Origin: Kastovskya adunca ATA6-11-RM4
GTDB taxonomy: Bacteria; Cyanobacteriota; Cyanobacteriia; Cyanobacteriales; Coleofasciculaceae
Direction of reading: 5' to 3'
Assembly (NCBI GenBank): GCA_019359445.1
Contig: JAHHHJ010000008.1
Span: 1 to 64,000, forward strand
Length of the DNA: 64,000 nt
Of this stretch, positions 51,808 to 61,992 are shown one piece after another. The notes under the pieces were generated by a model. It did no database searches and had not been told where the DNA came from. It saw only the letters and a program-made list of their open reading frames with translations. The translations under genes and the position numbers were made by a program. Numbering within the stretch: position 1 is the stretch's first letter; every line of letters starts with the position of its first letter.

Positions 51808-54642
51808 TTATCCTTTACCAAAACCTTTGGGCTTCTTCTTAGAGCCACCTTTCTTGGCTTTCTGTTTAAAATTAGGCAAGTCTGTTGCTGTGGAATTGAA
51901 GATTTGACTACGAAGCATAGCAAGACTTTCACGACAATCAACAGCATGAGGATGATCTGACATTAACAGTGGCTGATAAATTTTTAAAGCTTGCACCAAT
52001 AGGGATTCAGCTTCGCTGTAGCGGCTCTGAAATAGATATAATCCTGCCATATTTTTCAGAGATTGAGCTACATCAGGATGATTCTCTCCTAGCAAATATT
52101 TTCTAAGTTCTAATGCCTTGCGATGCAAGGGTTCAGCTTCCTCATAACGGTTTTGAACGCAGTAAAGATATGCTAGGTTATTTAAGCTAGTTGCAGTATC
52201 AGGATGTTTTTCACCTAGTAGGCGAATGCGGAGTTCTAGGGATTTTTTGTAAAGAGTTTCTGCTTCAGTGTAGCGCTTCTGAGATTCGTACACATTAGCT
52301 AGACAGTTCAAACTTTGAGCTAAATTAGGATGGTTTTCACCTAGGAAGCGTTTGTTCAGTTCTAAAGCTTGTCCATACAGAGATTCAGCTTCAACATAGC
52401 GACCTTGAGATTCATAAAGTGTACCCAGATTAGTAATATTTAGAACCAGATCAGGATGATTCTCTCCCAGCAAGCGTTTTCCTAGTTCCAAAGCTTTTAC
52501 GTATACAGGTTCAGCGTCATCATAACGACCCTGAGAATAATATAGAACTGCCAGAGTATTCAGGCTGGTACTCACAATGGAATGCTCCTCACCTATTAGG
52601 TGTGTGCCCAGCTCTAGAGCTTGCAGACAAAGAAATTCAGCTTCGCCATAGCGACCTTGAGCGTAGTACATATTTGCTAGGTTGTTCAGGCTCGCTACTA
52701 TGTCAAGATGCTCATCTCCATATAGACGTTTGCGGAGTTCCAAAGCTTGCCTACACAGGGATTCAGCCTCGCTATAGTGACCTTGAAGGTGATAGACATT
52801 TGCCAGGTGGTTGAGGGTGGTTGCCACGTCGGGATGCTCCGCTCCAAAGCGAGCTTGAGAAACAGATAGACATTGCTCAAACCAAGGTTCTGCTTGTGCA
52901 TATAAACCTTGATGTTCATAGAAGCTGCCCAAACCAATAAAGAGCCAAATTAAAAGCTCATCAATTATAAAGTCTGTTAAATCTCTATCTTTGGCTACCT
53001 CTATTACATGAGGTATTAAGGGAGCGAAGTCTTTAATCTCTTGCCAAGTGGACGATTTTGGAATTTGAACTGCCTCTGCCACTATCGTTGTTACGAACCA
53101 TCCCTTAAAATCATTGACCTGAGTTGGCTGTTCTCGCTTCTCTCGAAAAAACTCTCGAATCAACTGATGTACCCGATACGTGTTCTTCCCTGTACGCTGT
53201 AATAGGTTGAAATACACTAACTCATCTCTGGCTTCTTCCAGGATATCTAGGTCAATTTCCTCTTCTTCTGAGGAGGGCATATTGCTGTAAGCCAGTTTCA
53301 CCAAATCCCAAGGAATATCAGCCGAGGCAAACAAACTGAGTAAACAGCCCAAAAATTGAGCATCTTCATCTAATCGCTCCCAACTCAACTCAAAGGCGTC
53401 AGCTACCCCCAGTCGAGCAGTCATCATCGAGTCAGCTTCGAGAACCGATCTGTGCCTGAGCCGCTTTTTCTCCAGTAGAGACAGCATTGCCTTAAGCGAC
53501 AAATCCGGATCGCGTTCCAGATAGCGCCCTACCAACTCCAACCCCAAAGGCAAATAGTCCAGCCATTGACAGAGTTGTTCAGCAATATCTGATTCCTGTT
53601 GAATTCGTTGAACGCCAACTAGCGACGTTAATAAATCCAGTGCTGCCTCTGGTTGCAGTTTATCGAGCGCTAGGTGTTCTACAGGTCGCCCCAACTCTTC
53701 CCGCGTTGTGATCAACACCTTAAACTGGGATGATTCCGGCGGCTTATAAGGATTTACCTGTTGCCTGTAGTTGGTGACATCATCGATAACAATCAGCCAG
53801 TCTCCCGGTTGCCAATTTCGCCAGCAGTACTTCAGTTGAGTTGGTAAATCCCAATCCTCCGGCGGGTTCAGGTTTAAGAGGCTACGCGCAAAATTAACCA
53901 GTTGAATCCCAACATCGCCATCTCTGGCATCAACCCAGCAAACACCACCTGCACCATCACCCAAACTCTGTAAATGTTGCCACGCATATTGAATCGCCAG
54001 TTCCGTTTTGCCAACGCCGCCCATGCCTACAATTGCGGCAATTGTCAGCTTATTCTGTTGTTCTGTCCCCTTGATAGGGTGAGTAGAGGGAGTCAACAAC
54101 TGACGCAGCCTTTCTAGTTCGCGATCGCGCCCGAACAACTGCACTGCACCACTGGAAGGAATATTCTCGTAATAATTATCCTTGCCATCATCAACAGCAC
54201 TATTTCCAGGGAAGAGAAAATTTAGAGCAGCATATCGTTGCGGCAACTCTTCCAACTTCACCCGATTTACTGGTTCCTCAATCTGAAGCGTAGTGTCGTA
54301 AATCCAGAATTCATCGAAGTTGCAGAGGACAACAAATCGAGGCTGGGGTATTAACTTGTCCCAATATTCAAAAACTTGTTGATGGTGTTTTTCAAGCTTC
54401 TCACCACGACTCTTCATTTCCAGTAGAAGCCGTGGACGCCATACTAAGTCTGCGAATTTTGTGTGCTGCCCTGGTGACTTAACCCTAAACTCCGTCTGTG
54501 CTCCCGCCTCCCTGCATCCCTTATGTCCAAAAGCTTTGAAGAGGGCTTCGTAGAAAAACTGATCTTCACCCTTTTCATCACCTTTGAGGGTATAACGAGC
54601 ATAATTAACGAATTCTTTGATTTTGCCCAGCGTATCCGTCAT
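51808..54642 (-). CDS. NLR-like protein: MmeI-like PD-(D/E)XK nuclease head, NB-ARC ATPase, TPR tail
   Basis: Domains over 944 residues: (1) 1-145, a nuclease-like domain with D65, E75 and K77 in KFADLVWRPRLLLEMKS, followed by RFVVLCNFDEFWIYDT. This matches the N-terminus of MmeI-type IIL restriction enzymes. (2) About 165-480, an NB-ARC/STAND ATPase with QLFGRDRELERLRQLL, Walker A GMGGVGKT (206-213), Walker B WLIVIDDV, sensor ITTREE and LPLGLELVG. (3) About 480-560, winged-helix linker (YRVHQLIREFF). (4) About 560-915, eight 42-residue kinesin-light-chain TPRs with GENHPD. (5) A basic tail. The plan, effector-STAND-repeat sensor, matches antiviral STAND (Avs) proteins, but I know of no named family with this head. 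A defence role is inferred. Confidence 0.9.
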   Translation of the reverse strand: MTDTLGKIKEFVNYARYTLKGDEKGEDQFFYEALFKAFGHKGCREAGAQTEFRVKSPGQHTKFADLVWRPRLLLEMKSRGEKLEKHHQQVFEYWDKLIPQPRFVVLCNFDEFWIYDTTLQIEEPVNRVKLEELPQRYAALNFLFPGNSAVDDGKDNYYENIPSSGAVQLFGRDRELERLRQLLTPSTHPIKGTEQQNKLTIAAIVGMGGVGKTELAIQYAWQHLQSLGDGAGGVCWVDARDGDVGIQLVNFARSLLNLNPPEDWDLPTQLKYCWRNWQPGDWLIVIDDVTNYRQQVNPYKPPESSQFKVLITTREELGRPVEHLALDKLQPEAALDLLTSLVGVQRIQQESDIAEQLCQWLDYLPLGLELVGRYLERDPDLSLKAMLSLLEKKRLRHRSVLEADSMMTARLGVADAFELSWERLDEDAQFLGCLLSLFASADIPWDLVKLAYSNMPSSEEEEIDLDILEEARDELVYFNLLQRTGKNTYRVHQLIREFFREKREQPTQVNDFKGWFVTTIVAEAVQIPKSSTWQEIKDFAPLIPHVIEVAKDRDLTDFIIDELLIWLFIGLGSFYEHQGLYAQAEPWFEQCLSVSQARFGAEHPDVATTLNHLANVYHLQGHYSEAESLCRQALELRKRLYGDEHLDIVASLNNLANMYYAQGRYGEAEFLCLQALELGTHLIGEEHSIVSTSLNTLAVLYYSQGRYDDAEPVYVKALELGKRLLGENHPDLVLNITNLGTLYESQGRYVEAESLYGQALELNKRFLGENHPNLAQSLNCLANVYESQKRYTEAETLYKKSLELRIRLLGEKHPDTATSLNNLAYLYCVQNRYEEAEPLHRKALELRKYLLGENHPDVAQSLKNMAGLYLFQSRYSEAESLLVQALKIYQPLLMSDHPHAVDCRESLAMLRSQIFNSTATDLPNFKQKAKKGGSKKKPKGFGKG

Positions 54643-54869
54643 TGCACGACTTAAGGTTTTTGTCCTGCTAGCACCAAACCACCCTAGATTCCAAACAAAG
54701 CAGCACGAGAGTAATTTTTATCGCCTACCTTCTTTCCAATCTTCCCCACATAGTAGCTGAACTAAATTCTTATCAATAATTGCTGATGTTGATTTTTGAG
54801 TGCAACCCTGTACCAGAGGTTTAGTACTTCGACGCCCAAATGGCTCTGAATCCCATCAGATATTTTCTA

Positions 54870-54928
54870 CTCTCCCCCATCAAAAAAAGGGGAGAGACTA
54901 GTGATGGGCTTTCACTTTTCAGCCCATC
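54870..54928 (-). terminator. two stem-loops after the UbiB-like gene
   Basis: On the minus strand GATGGGCT/AGCCCATC (54903-54928) is followed by CTCTCCCC/GGGGAGAG around a T-rich loop (54870-54896). They lie 6-65 bases after the stop of the UbiB-like gene and probably end its transcript. Confidence 0.5.
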
Positions 54929-54933
54929 TCCTA

Positions 54934-56994
54934 CTACTGAATTGCCGCCGCAGGTGGCAACACTAACCTAGGTGATGTCCCGGTTTTTCTGTAACGATTC
55001 TGCGGCACCTCTGGGGGGGCATCCTTGAGGAGGGTTTCACGGATTAGGCGGGCGATCGCCTTTTGGGCTAAACCGTTAGCAATCTTTTGTCCCATGCGTT
55101 GTGTTTCCGGCTTGAGTAGTAACTGGGGAATAATTGGCACCAACTGCATAGGATCGAAGCCAGGAGTGTCTTTAAGGATTTCCCAAATTCGTTGAATATG
55201 CTCTGCTGTCTGCGCTGTTTCTGGCGTTCTATTGGGTGTCTCGTTAACCGCCAATCCTACGCGTTCCCGCAAGGAATAGGAGACATTGTGCAAGGTACGA
55301 CGCCCCAGCAGATCAATGGCTTTGACAATTTCATCGATTAAGGGTTCGCGGATGAAAGTACCGCGTTCAGAAAACAGAAAATCCAACGTTTGATTGAGAG
55401 TCTGATTGAGGTCAAAATCCTGACCGCTGGAAGCATTGCGGAGGAGGTTCTCCAAGCGATTCCAGCGAAATTGCCCCTCCCGGAAGAGTAAGTCCCTCAG
55501 AGAAGCCCGGAGTCGGGGAGAATCGTCAGTTAAGAGTCGCTTAGCGACATAAGGATAAGCCTTACTCAGTACTTTGAACTCGGGGTCAACATTGATGGCA
55601 ATCCCTTCCAAGGTCACGAGGGAGCGAATAATCAGCGCATAGTAAGCAGGTACCCGGAAGGGATACTCGTACATCAACTCTGATAGCTGGTCAGTAATGC
55701 TTTTAAAGTTCAGTTCCGCCACACTGGCACCCAAAGCATCGTTAAACACATTGCCTAGGGCAGGAATAATTGGGGTGAGGTCAGTGTCTGGGGTGAGAAA
55801 ATCTAGATTTATATAGTCACGGGCTAAACCGGCGAAGTCACGATTTACTAAGTGAACCACTGCCTCAATCAATCCGTAGCGTTGATAGGGCTTGACTTCG
55901 CTCATCATGCCAAAGTCGATATAAGCCAGCTTGCCGTCCGTTGTCGCTAGCAAGTTACCCGGATGGGGATCGGCGTGGAAGAAGCCATGTTCCAACAACT
56001 GCCGCAGGGAACATTGCACCCCTACATTAATCAGGTGCCGTGCATCAATGTTTTGCTCTTTGATGGCTTCCATGTTAGTGAGTTTTGTCCCCGCCACCCA
56101 TTCCATGGTGAGAACGCGACGCCCAGAATAGTCCCAGTAAATGCGGGGAACGTGGACATCTTGCAAGTGCCCGTAAAGCTCGGCGAAACGCTCGGCGTTT
56201 TGTCCCTCATGCTGGTAGTCCATCTCTTCAAAGATGCGACTGCCAAATTCGTCCATGATCGCCACTAAATCGCTTCGCACCTGCTTGAGGTTATTTTGCG
56301 TCCACTGCGACAAGCGCCGCAGGATATAAATATCGAGGGCAATTCGTCCGGCTAATCCTGGTCGTTGTACCTTCACCGCGACGGTTTCGCCTGTTTTCAG
56401 TTTGCCTTTGTAAACTTGTCCCAAAGAGGCAGCCGCCACAGGTTGGGGAGTGAGTTCCGCGTAAATCCGATCCGGGCGATCGCCTAATTCTTCTTCAATA
56501 AATTGATACGCCAGTTCGTTGGGAAACGGGGGTAACTGGTCTTGTAGTAGGGCAAGTTCTTCTAAGTAAGCGCTGGGTACTAAGTCAGGTCGGGTTGAGA
56601 GCGCCTGCCCCACCTTAATATATGCCGGGCCGAGGTTGGTCAACAGCTCCCGCAATTGAATCGCTCGTCGTCGCCTATTTTGAATGTCTCGATTTGTGAA
56701 TTTGTCCCACCGTATACCCACGACAAACCAGAGAAATCGCGAGATAATCTTGATTAATCGAGCCAAAACCTCAAAGGGACGCCGCCGATAGTAGGCTTCG
56801 ATCTCTACAGGGTCGTAGCGCAATGCGGCTGGCTCAGCAACGGTAGCTGCCTTAGGGGGTGCTGCTGGGAGCGGCATTGAATCTAACTCATACAGCTCGG
56901 CTACTGACTCGGCTGGCACGGGTGTAATCGGCTCCGTGACAATAACTGATGAGTCTGACCGATGAGAATTTTGAGAAACGGTTTTGGGATTCAT
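54934..56994 (-). CDS. UbiB/ABC1/AarF-family atypical kinase
   Basis: This 686-residue protein (from ATG 56994) belongs to the UbiB/ABC1K family. The KxGQ motif is AYIKVGQALSTRPDLVP. The alanine-rich nucleotide loop is QPVAAASLGQVYKGKL, and VAVKVQRPG holds the lysine. The catalytic parts are FFHADPHPGNLL and AYIDFGMM. The C-terminus has hydrophobic helices. In cyanobacteria and plastids such proteins affect prenyl-quinone and tocopherol metabolism; ATPase rather than kinase activity is likely. The first 70 residues are low-complexity (Pro, Ala, Val). A TTG at 57042 would add 16 residues and is less likely. Gene symbol is left empty because several paralogues exist in cyanobacteria. Confidence 0.93.
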   Translation of the reverse strand: MNPKTVSQNSHRSDSSVIVTEPITPVPAESVAELYELDSMPLPAAPPKAATVAEPAALRYDPVEIEAYYRRRPFEVLARLIKIISRFLWFVVGIRWDKFTNRDIQNRRRRAIQLRELLTNLGPAYIKVGQALSTRPDLVPSAYLEELALLQDQLPPFPNELAYQFIEEELGDRPDRIYAELTPQPVAAASLGQVYKGKLKTGETVAVKVQRPGLAGRIALDIYILRRLSQWTQNNLKQVRSDLVAIMDEFGSRIFEEMDYQHEGQNAERFAELYGHLQDVHVPRIYWDYSGRRVLTMEWVAGTKLTNMEAIKEQNIDARHLINVGVQCSLRQLLEHGFFHADPHPGNLLATTDGKLAYIDFGMMSEVKPYQRYGLIEAVVHLVNRDFAGLARDYINLDFLTPDTDLTPIIPALGNVFNDALGASVAELNFKSITDQLSELMYEYPFRVPAYYALIIRSLVTLEGIAINVDPEFKVLSKAYPYVAKRLLTDDSPRLRASLRDLLFREGQFRWNRLENLLRNASSGQDFDLNQTLNQTLDFLFSERGTFIREPLIDEIVKAIDLLGRRTLHNVSYSLRERVGLAVNETPNRTPETAQTAEHIQRIWEILKDTPGFDPMQLVPIIPQLLLKPETQRMGQKIANGLAQKAIARLIRETLLKDAPPEVPQNRYRKTGTSPRLVLPPAAAIQ

Positions 56995-57272
56995 AAATGT
57001 AAGGTTCGACGAGGGCGACTCTGTAACATATTGTAACGTCAACTCAGATTGGCACTACTTCCAATTCCGGCGGGTGCGTGCCTTGTTGATGCCATAAATC
57101 GCCCTCAACTGTAAAAATTAGGGTGTGCTGGCAATTGGCTACTAAAACTACACTTAGTTGGGATAGTCGGACGCGATCGCATTGGGTGCTGATATCATCA
57201 ACACTCATCCTTTAAAAGTATTCACTGAGTCAAACAATTCTTGCCTCTTCCCTCAGTCGTGAATTTTATTCC

Positions 57273-59135
57273 ATGCTTCTCTCTCTACGAATTAATAATT
57301 TTGCGTTAATTGACCAGTTGGAACTAGACTTCGGTGCCGGATTGAACGTTTTGACTGGCGAAACTGGTGCAGGTAAGTCGATTATCTTGGACGCAATTGA
57401 TGTTGTCTTAGGTGGAAAAGCCAGCTCGCGGTTTATTCGCACGGGTAGCCAACGGGCAATGGTGGAAGCGACATTTCGTGGCGATCCGGCATTGCTGGCG
57501 TGGTTGAGCGAACAGGAAATTGAACGGCTAGATGAAGAATCAGTGGTTTGCAGTCGCGAGTTGGCAATTGGACAAAGCAGTTTGCGATCGCGATCCCGTG
57601 TCAATGGCGTCTTAGTCAATCGGCAACTGCTGGAGCAATTGCGCGATCGCTTAGTAGAAATCACCGCCCAAGGTCAAACGGTGCAACTCATGGCTCCCGC
57701 CCTCCAACGCGGTCTGATCGACCTCTACGGGGGCACTGCCACACTCCAGCAGCGAGAACAGGTCGCCGCCGCTTATCTCACCAGCCAAGAAGCCCTCAAC
57801 ACCCTAGAGAAGCGACGTCAGTCCGAGAAACAACGCTGGCAACGGCTGGATTTACTAGAGTATCAAGCCAAGGAACTCGGAACCATCCAGCTCACCGATG
57901 CCGACGAGTTAGAACAACTAGAACACGAACGCCAGCGCCTCAGCCACGTTGTAGATTTACAGCAACTTTCCTACAAGGTCTATCAGGGACTTTACCAAAA
58001 TGATCAGGGTGGTACCGCCTGTGCTGACTTGTTAGGAGATGCGGAAGCCACCTTAAGCGATATGGTGCGCTATGACGATCAGTTGCAGCCCTTACTAGAC
58101 TTGGTAAATGCCGCCCTTGCCCAGGTGGTAGAAGCCAGTCATCAAATTAATACCTACGGCGATGGCTTGGAAACCGATCCCGAACGGTTGCAAGAAGTGG
58201 AGGAGCGCATTGTTGCCCTTAAGCAAATTTGTCGCAAATATGGGCCAACCTTAGCCGAAGCGATCGCCTATTACCAACAAGTGCAAGCAGAACTAGCCCA
58301 ACTGCAAGGTGCGGGTGAATCCTTGGAGGATTTGGAAAAACAATACCAAGTTTGTCTAGAAACCTTGACAAAAACCTGTCAGGAACTGACGACATTGCGG
58401 CAACAGGCGGCAGCAAAACTAGAATCGCATCTCGTTGGGGAACTCAAACCCCTAGCCATGGAAAAGGTGCAGTTTCAGGTGCAAATTACCCCGATTCAGC
58501 CCACAGCGACAGGAGCCGATCAAGTCACCTTTTACTTTAGTCCCAACCCTGGCGAACCCTTGCAACCCCTTGCTGCCACCGCATCGGGCGGGGAAATGAG
58601 CCGATTTCTACTTGCCCTCAAAGCCTCTTTTTCCAATGCCACCGATACATTGGGAACCCTGATCTTTGATGAAATTGATGTAGGAGTTTCTGGACGAGTT
58701 GCCCAGGCGATCGCCCTAAAACTCCATCACCTGAGTTTCCAACACCAAGTCTTGTGCGTCACTCACCAGCCGTTGATTGCCGCCATGGCAGACCGACACT
58801 TCCGCGTTGATAAACAAGTGATCGACCAAATTCCCGTACCCACAACCACAAAAAGCCCTACCAAAGGCAACGACAAAACTGACCCACAGGAGCCAATAAA
58901 TCCCGACCGCCTCACCCGATGGGACGGACAAAGCCCCACCCAGCAAGAAACAGAAACCTTAGCAATCGATTCACCACTGCTTGAAACCCGGACAGTCGTC
59001 CGAGTAAGACTCTTAGACACGCATCTGACTCGTCGAGAAGAAATCGCCCAACTAGCGGGGGGACACTCTGCCACAGAAGCGATCGCCTTTGCGGAATCGC
59101 TCCTCACCCAAGCCGCAAATCAGCGTCAAAACTAG
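57273..59135 (+). CDS. recN: DNA repair protein RecN
   Basis: RecN is an SMC-like ATPase that joins double-strand break ends. The 620-residue protein begins MLLSLRINNFALIDQLELDF with Walker A GETGAGKSIILDAID (30-37). A coiled-coil middle (160-400) follows. The C-terminal half has TASGGEMSRFLLALK (signature), LIFDEIDVGVSGRVAQAI (Walker B) and VLCVTHQPLIAAMADRHF. After residue 515 there is a low-complexity insert of about 55 residues (TTTKSPTKGNDKTDPQEP, then RLTRWDGQ) before the last strand TVVRVRLLD; most RecN proteins lack it. It is divergent from the UbiB-like gene. Confidence 0.96.
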   Translation: MLLSLRINNFALIDQLELDFGAGLNVLTGETGAGKSIILDAIDVVLGGKASSRFIRTGSQRAMVEATFRGDPALLAWLSEQEIERLDEESVVCSRELAIGQSSLRSRSRVNGVLVNRQLLEQLRDRLVEITAQGQTVQLMAPALQRGLIDLYGGTATLQQREQVAAAYLTSQEALNTLEKRRQSEKQRWQRLDLLEYQAKELGTIQLTDADELEQLEHERQRLSHVVDLQQLSYKVYQGLYQNDQGGTACADLLGDAEATLSDMVRYDDQLQPLLDLVNAALAQVVEASHQINTYGDGLETDPERLQEVEERIVALKQICRKYGPTLAEAIAYYQQVQAELAQLQGAGESLEDLEKQYQVCLETLTKTCQELTTLRQQAAAKLESHLVGELKPLAMEKVQFQVQITPIQPTATGADQVTFYFSPNPGEPLQPLAATASGGEMSRFLLALKASFSNATDTLGTLIFDEIDVGVSGRVAQAIALKLHHLSFQHQVLCVTHQPLIAAMADRHFRVDKQVIDQIPVPTTTKSPTKGNDKTDPQEPINPDRLTRWDGQSPTQQETETLAIDSPLLETRTVVRVRLLDTHLTRREEIAQLAGGHSATEAIAFAESLLTQAANQRQN

Positions 59136-59364
59136 AATCTAGGGGATGTTCGGGAAAACCCTTTCCCCTGCCTCCCCACTCCCAGCATTTAACGCGTTTG
59201 CAGCCCTTCAAGACTTTGTTAAGGTAGTGTCGGGCTAAGTCCAACGAGTAAACTGAGAACAACAGTGGCATTTGCTCACTAGGCACAACAAATCATCGTT
59301 AAATTTGTAAGATGTTTAGGAGAGCAAAGAACGTAATCCCATCCCCATCCTCAGAGAATGAGAT

Positions 59365-61992
59365 ATGACAGCTGCATCTCCAAAACGTTCTGCCTTCGAT
59401 CATCGTGAAACGACAATTGATGTCGTCGTTGAAACTGAAACTACAAGCGTGCCTCAACCAAATTCCTCAACTGGCGGTGCCTTAACAACGACGAAGGGCA
59501 CTTTTTCTGCCTTTTTAGCACCCCTGACAAAAGACACCTTCAGACGAGTAGTCTCAGATGTAGAAGGCAAGCTCAAAGTTGTCAATCAAACCCTATCAAT
59601 CCTAGACAATGTCCTTGAAAGTCAGGGGTTTGATGCGATCTTAGATGAGATGCTGCGTTCCATCACCCTCAAAACTGGGGAATTGCTAGGAGCTGACCGC
59701 ACAACCATCTATTTACTAGATGAAGAAAAAAACGAGCTATGGTCAATTGTTGCCAAAGGCAACGACGGCGCTCCCTTAGAGATTCGGATTCCTGTTGGTA
59801 AAGGAATTGCCGGAGAAGTCGCAGCAAGCAAAGACGCGATACATATTGACTACGATTTCTATGATGATCCGCGCTCATTTGCCGCCAAAGAATTTGATAA
59901 AAAAAATGGGTATCGCACCTACACAATGCTGGCGCTACCTCTGTTAAATGACAGCCAGGAATTAGTAGCAGTTGTCCAATTAATTAACAAACTCAAATCT
60001 CCTCACGACCCCGAATTTCCCTTAGGGGAAAAGATTGATCAAAACGGCTTTACCGAAGTAGACCGCCAGCTATTTGAAGAGTTTGCCCCTTCTATTCGCC
60101 TGATTCTAGAGTCGTCGCGCTCTTTTTATAAAGCCACTCAAAGACAGCGAGCGGCGAGTGCTCTGATGTCTGCGACTCGCTCCTTGAGTCAAGCGGGATT
60201 GGATTTGGAAGACACCTTGAAAAAGGTGATGGATGAAGCACAGCAACTGATGAATGCAGACCGCAGTACGCTATGGCTGCTAGACAGTGCCTCAGGTCAG
60301 TTGTGGACTAAGATTCCGATCGCGGGAGAGATGAAGGAATTTCGGATTCCTATGGATGCAGGCTTCGCAGGTCAGGTGGCGACAACCGGGGAACCGCTGA
60401 TTATCCCCTTTGATTTGTACAACCATCCCAATTCGGAAACCTCCAAAGAAACCGATCAAAAGACCCACTATCGTACCTGTAGCATGTTGTGTATGCCCGT
60501 CTTCAATGGAGATGGGGAGTTAATTGGAGTAACCCAATTAATTAATAAGAAAAAACAAGGAGATTTTCCCGAATACAATCCCAAAGATTGGCCGAAGGCA
60601 CCGGAGTGCTGGAATGCGAGTTTTAATCGCAACGACCAAGAGTTTATGCAGGCGTTTAATATCCAAGCGGGTGTTGCGCTGCAAAATGCTCAACTGTTTG
60701 CCACAGTGAAACAACAAGAGCAAATGCAACGCGATATGCTGCGGAGCTTGAGTAATGGCGTCATCTCGATTGACAACACCGGGAAAGTGATTGCCGCTAA
60801 TGAAAAGGCGAAACAGTTGGTGGGGTTAAAAGCGGGGGCTTCCTTAGAGGGAGAAATGATTAGCGAGCTAGTCAAGATTAAAGAAGGTGACTTCTCCCGG
60901 TGGTTAAACGATGCTTTAGAAGCGGTTGATGATAAAGCTCGTCAGCAGTACTATCCCGACCAAACCTTACTCTCGGCGGTGGGCGTTGAGCAGCATAGTG
61001 TAAATTTGTCGGTCAACTCCATTGCCGATGCATCGGATGCGAGCAATGTCTATGGCGTATTGGTCGTCATGGACGATATCAGCGATGAGAAACGTCTCAA
61101 GAGTACGATGTATCGCTACATGACCCAGGAGTTAGCAGAAGAGTTACTGAGACTGGGGGATACCAAACTCGGAGGCGATCGCAAAGAAGTTTCAATTCTA
61201 TTTTCCGATATTCGGGGCTACACCACCTTGACAGAGCAACTAGAAGCCGAAGAAGTGGTGCGTATGCTCAATGAATATTTTGAGTCAATGGTTGAAGCGG
61301 TGTTTGCTCACAAAGGCACCCTCGATAAATACATTGGCGATGCGATTATGGCGGTGTTTGGCTCACCCCTGCCCTTGAAAGACCATGCCTGGAGATCCGT
61401 GCAAACGGCATTAGACATGCGCCAACGCCTAGAAGAATTTAATCTATCTCGTCGCCAGGATCATAAACCCGCCATCCGTATCGGGATTGGGATCAACTCC
61501 GGTACGGTGATTAGTGGCAACATTGGCTCTAGTAAGCGCATGGAGTTTACAGCGATCGGCGATGATGTCAACTTGAGTTCTCGCCTAGAAGGAGCCAGTA
61601 AGCAATACGGCTGCGACATCGTTATTAGTGAAAAGACCCTTGAGCTTTGTAGTCAAACGCTCAATGCACTTAAAGGTGGGCTGAGGGTGCGCGAACTCGA
61701 CAAGATTATCGTCAAGGGCAAGACTCAACCCGTGTCAATTTATGAAGTCGTGGGACTCCAGTCTGACCCCATTCCTAGCGAGAAAGAAGACGCCATCGAG
61801 CGTTACCATAAAGGTCGCCAATATTACCTGCAACGCAAGTTTCGTCAAGCCTGGAATGAGTTTGCCTTCATCGTTGAGGAAATTGATTTTACTGACAAAG
61901 CAGCAAGATTGCAGATGGAGCGGAGTCAACATTTTGTGAACAATCCCCCAACTGAGGACTGGGATGGGGTTTGGACGTTAACCCAGAAATAG
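59365..61992 (+). CDS. class III nucleotidyl cyclase with two GAF and one PAS domain
   Basis: Over 875 residues: GAF1 (about 76-252), GAF2 (262-449), PAS (450-572) and a class III cyclase domain (about 605-790). The metal-binding aspartates are D615 (ILFSDIRGYTTLTEQL) and D659 (KYIGDAIMAVFG). The word KRMEFTAIGDDVNLSSRLEG has Thr where animal enzymes have Asp, as in bicarbonate-responsive class IIIb adenylate cyclases such as cyanobacterial CyaB. The two GAF domains are close in pattern to those of CyaB, where they bind cyclic nucleotide. The C-terminal 85 residues are helical (YHKGRQYYLQRKFRQAWNEF). cAMP is the likely product; the gene name is withheld as several forms exist. The ATG gives MTAASPKRSAFDH. 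Confidence 0.93.
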   Translation: MTAASPKRSAFDHRETTIDVVVETETTSVPQPNSSTGGALTTTKGTFSAFLAPLTKDTFRRVVSDVEGKLKVVNQTLSILDNVLESQGFDAILDEMLRSITLKTGELLGADRTTIYLLDEEKNELWSIVAKGNDGAPLEIRIPVGKGIAGEVAASKDAIHIDYDFYDDPRSFAAKEFDKKNGYRTYTMLALPLLNDSQELVAVVQLINKLKSPHDPEFPLGEKIDQNGFTEVDRQLFEEFAPSIRLILESSRSFYKATQRQRAASALMSATRSLSQAGLDLEDTLKKVMDEAQQLMNADRSTLWLLDSASGQLWTKIPIAGEMKEFRIPMDAGFAGQVATTGEPLIIPFDLYNHPNSETSKETDQKTHYRTCSMLCMPVFNGDGELIGVTQLINKKKQGDFPEYNPKDWPKAPECWNASFNRNDQEFMQAFNIQAGVALQNAQLFATVKQQEQMQRDMLRSLSNGVISIDNTGKVIAANEKAKQLVGLKAGASLEGEMISELVKIKEGDFSRWLNDALEAVDDKARQQYYPDQTLLSAVGVEQHSVNLSVNSIADASDASNVYGVLVVMDDISDEKRLKSTMYRYMTQELAEELLRLGDTKLGGDRKEVSILFSDIRGYTTLTEQLEAEEVVRMLNEYFESMVEAVFAHKGTLDKYIGDAIMAVFGSPLPLKDHAWRSVQTALDMRQRLEEFNLSRRQDHKPAIRIGIGINSGTVISGNIGSSKRMEFTAIGDDVNLSSRLEGASKQYGCDIVISEKTLELCSQTLNALKGGLRVRELDKIIVKGKTQPVSIYEVVGLQSDPIPSEKEDAIERYHKGRQYYLQRKFRQAWNEFAFIVEEIDFTDKAARLQMERSQHFVNNPPTEDWDGVWTLTQK

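Noticed and set aside
57266-57664. 132-codon minus-strand frame opposite recN
   Set aside because: Antisense shadow of the conserved recN N-terminus.
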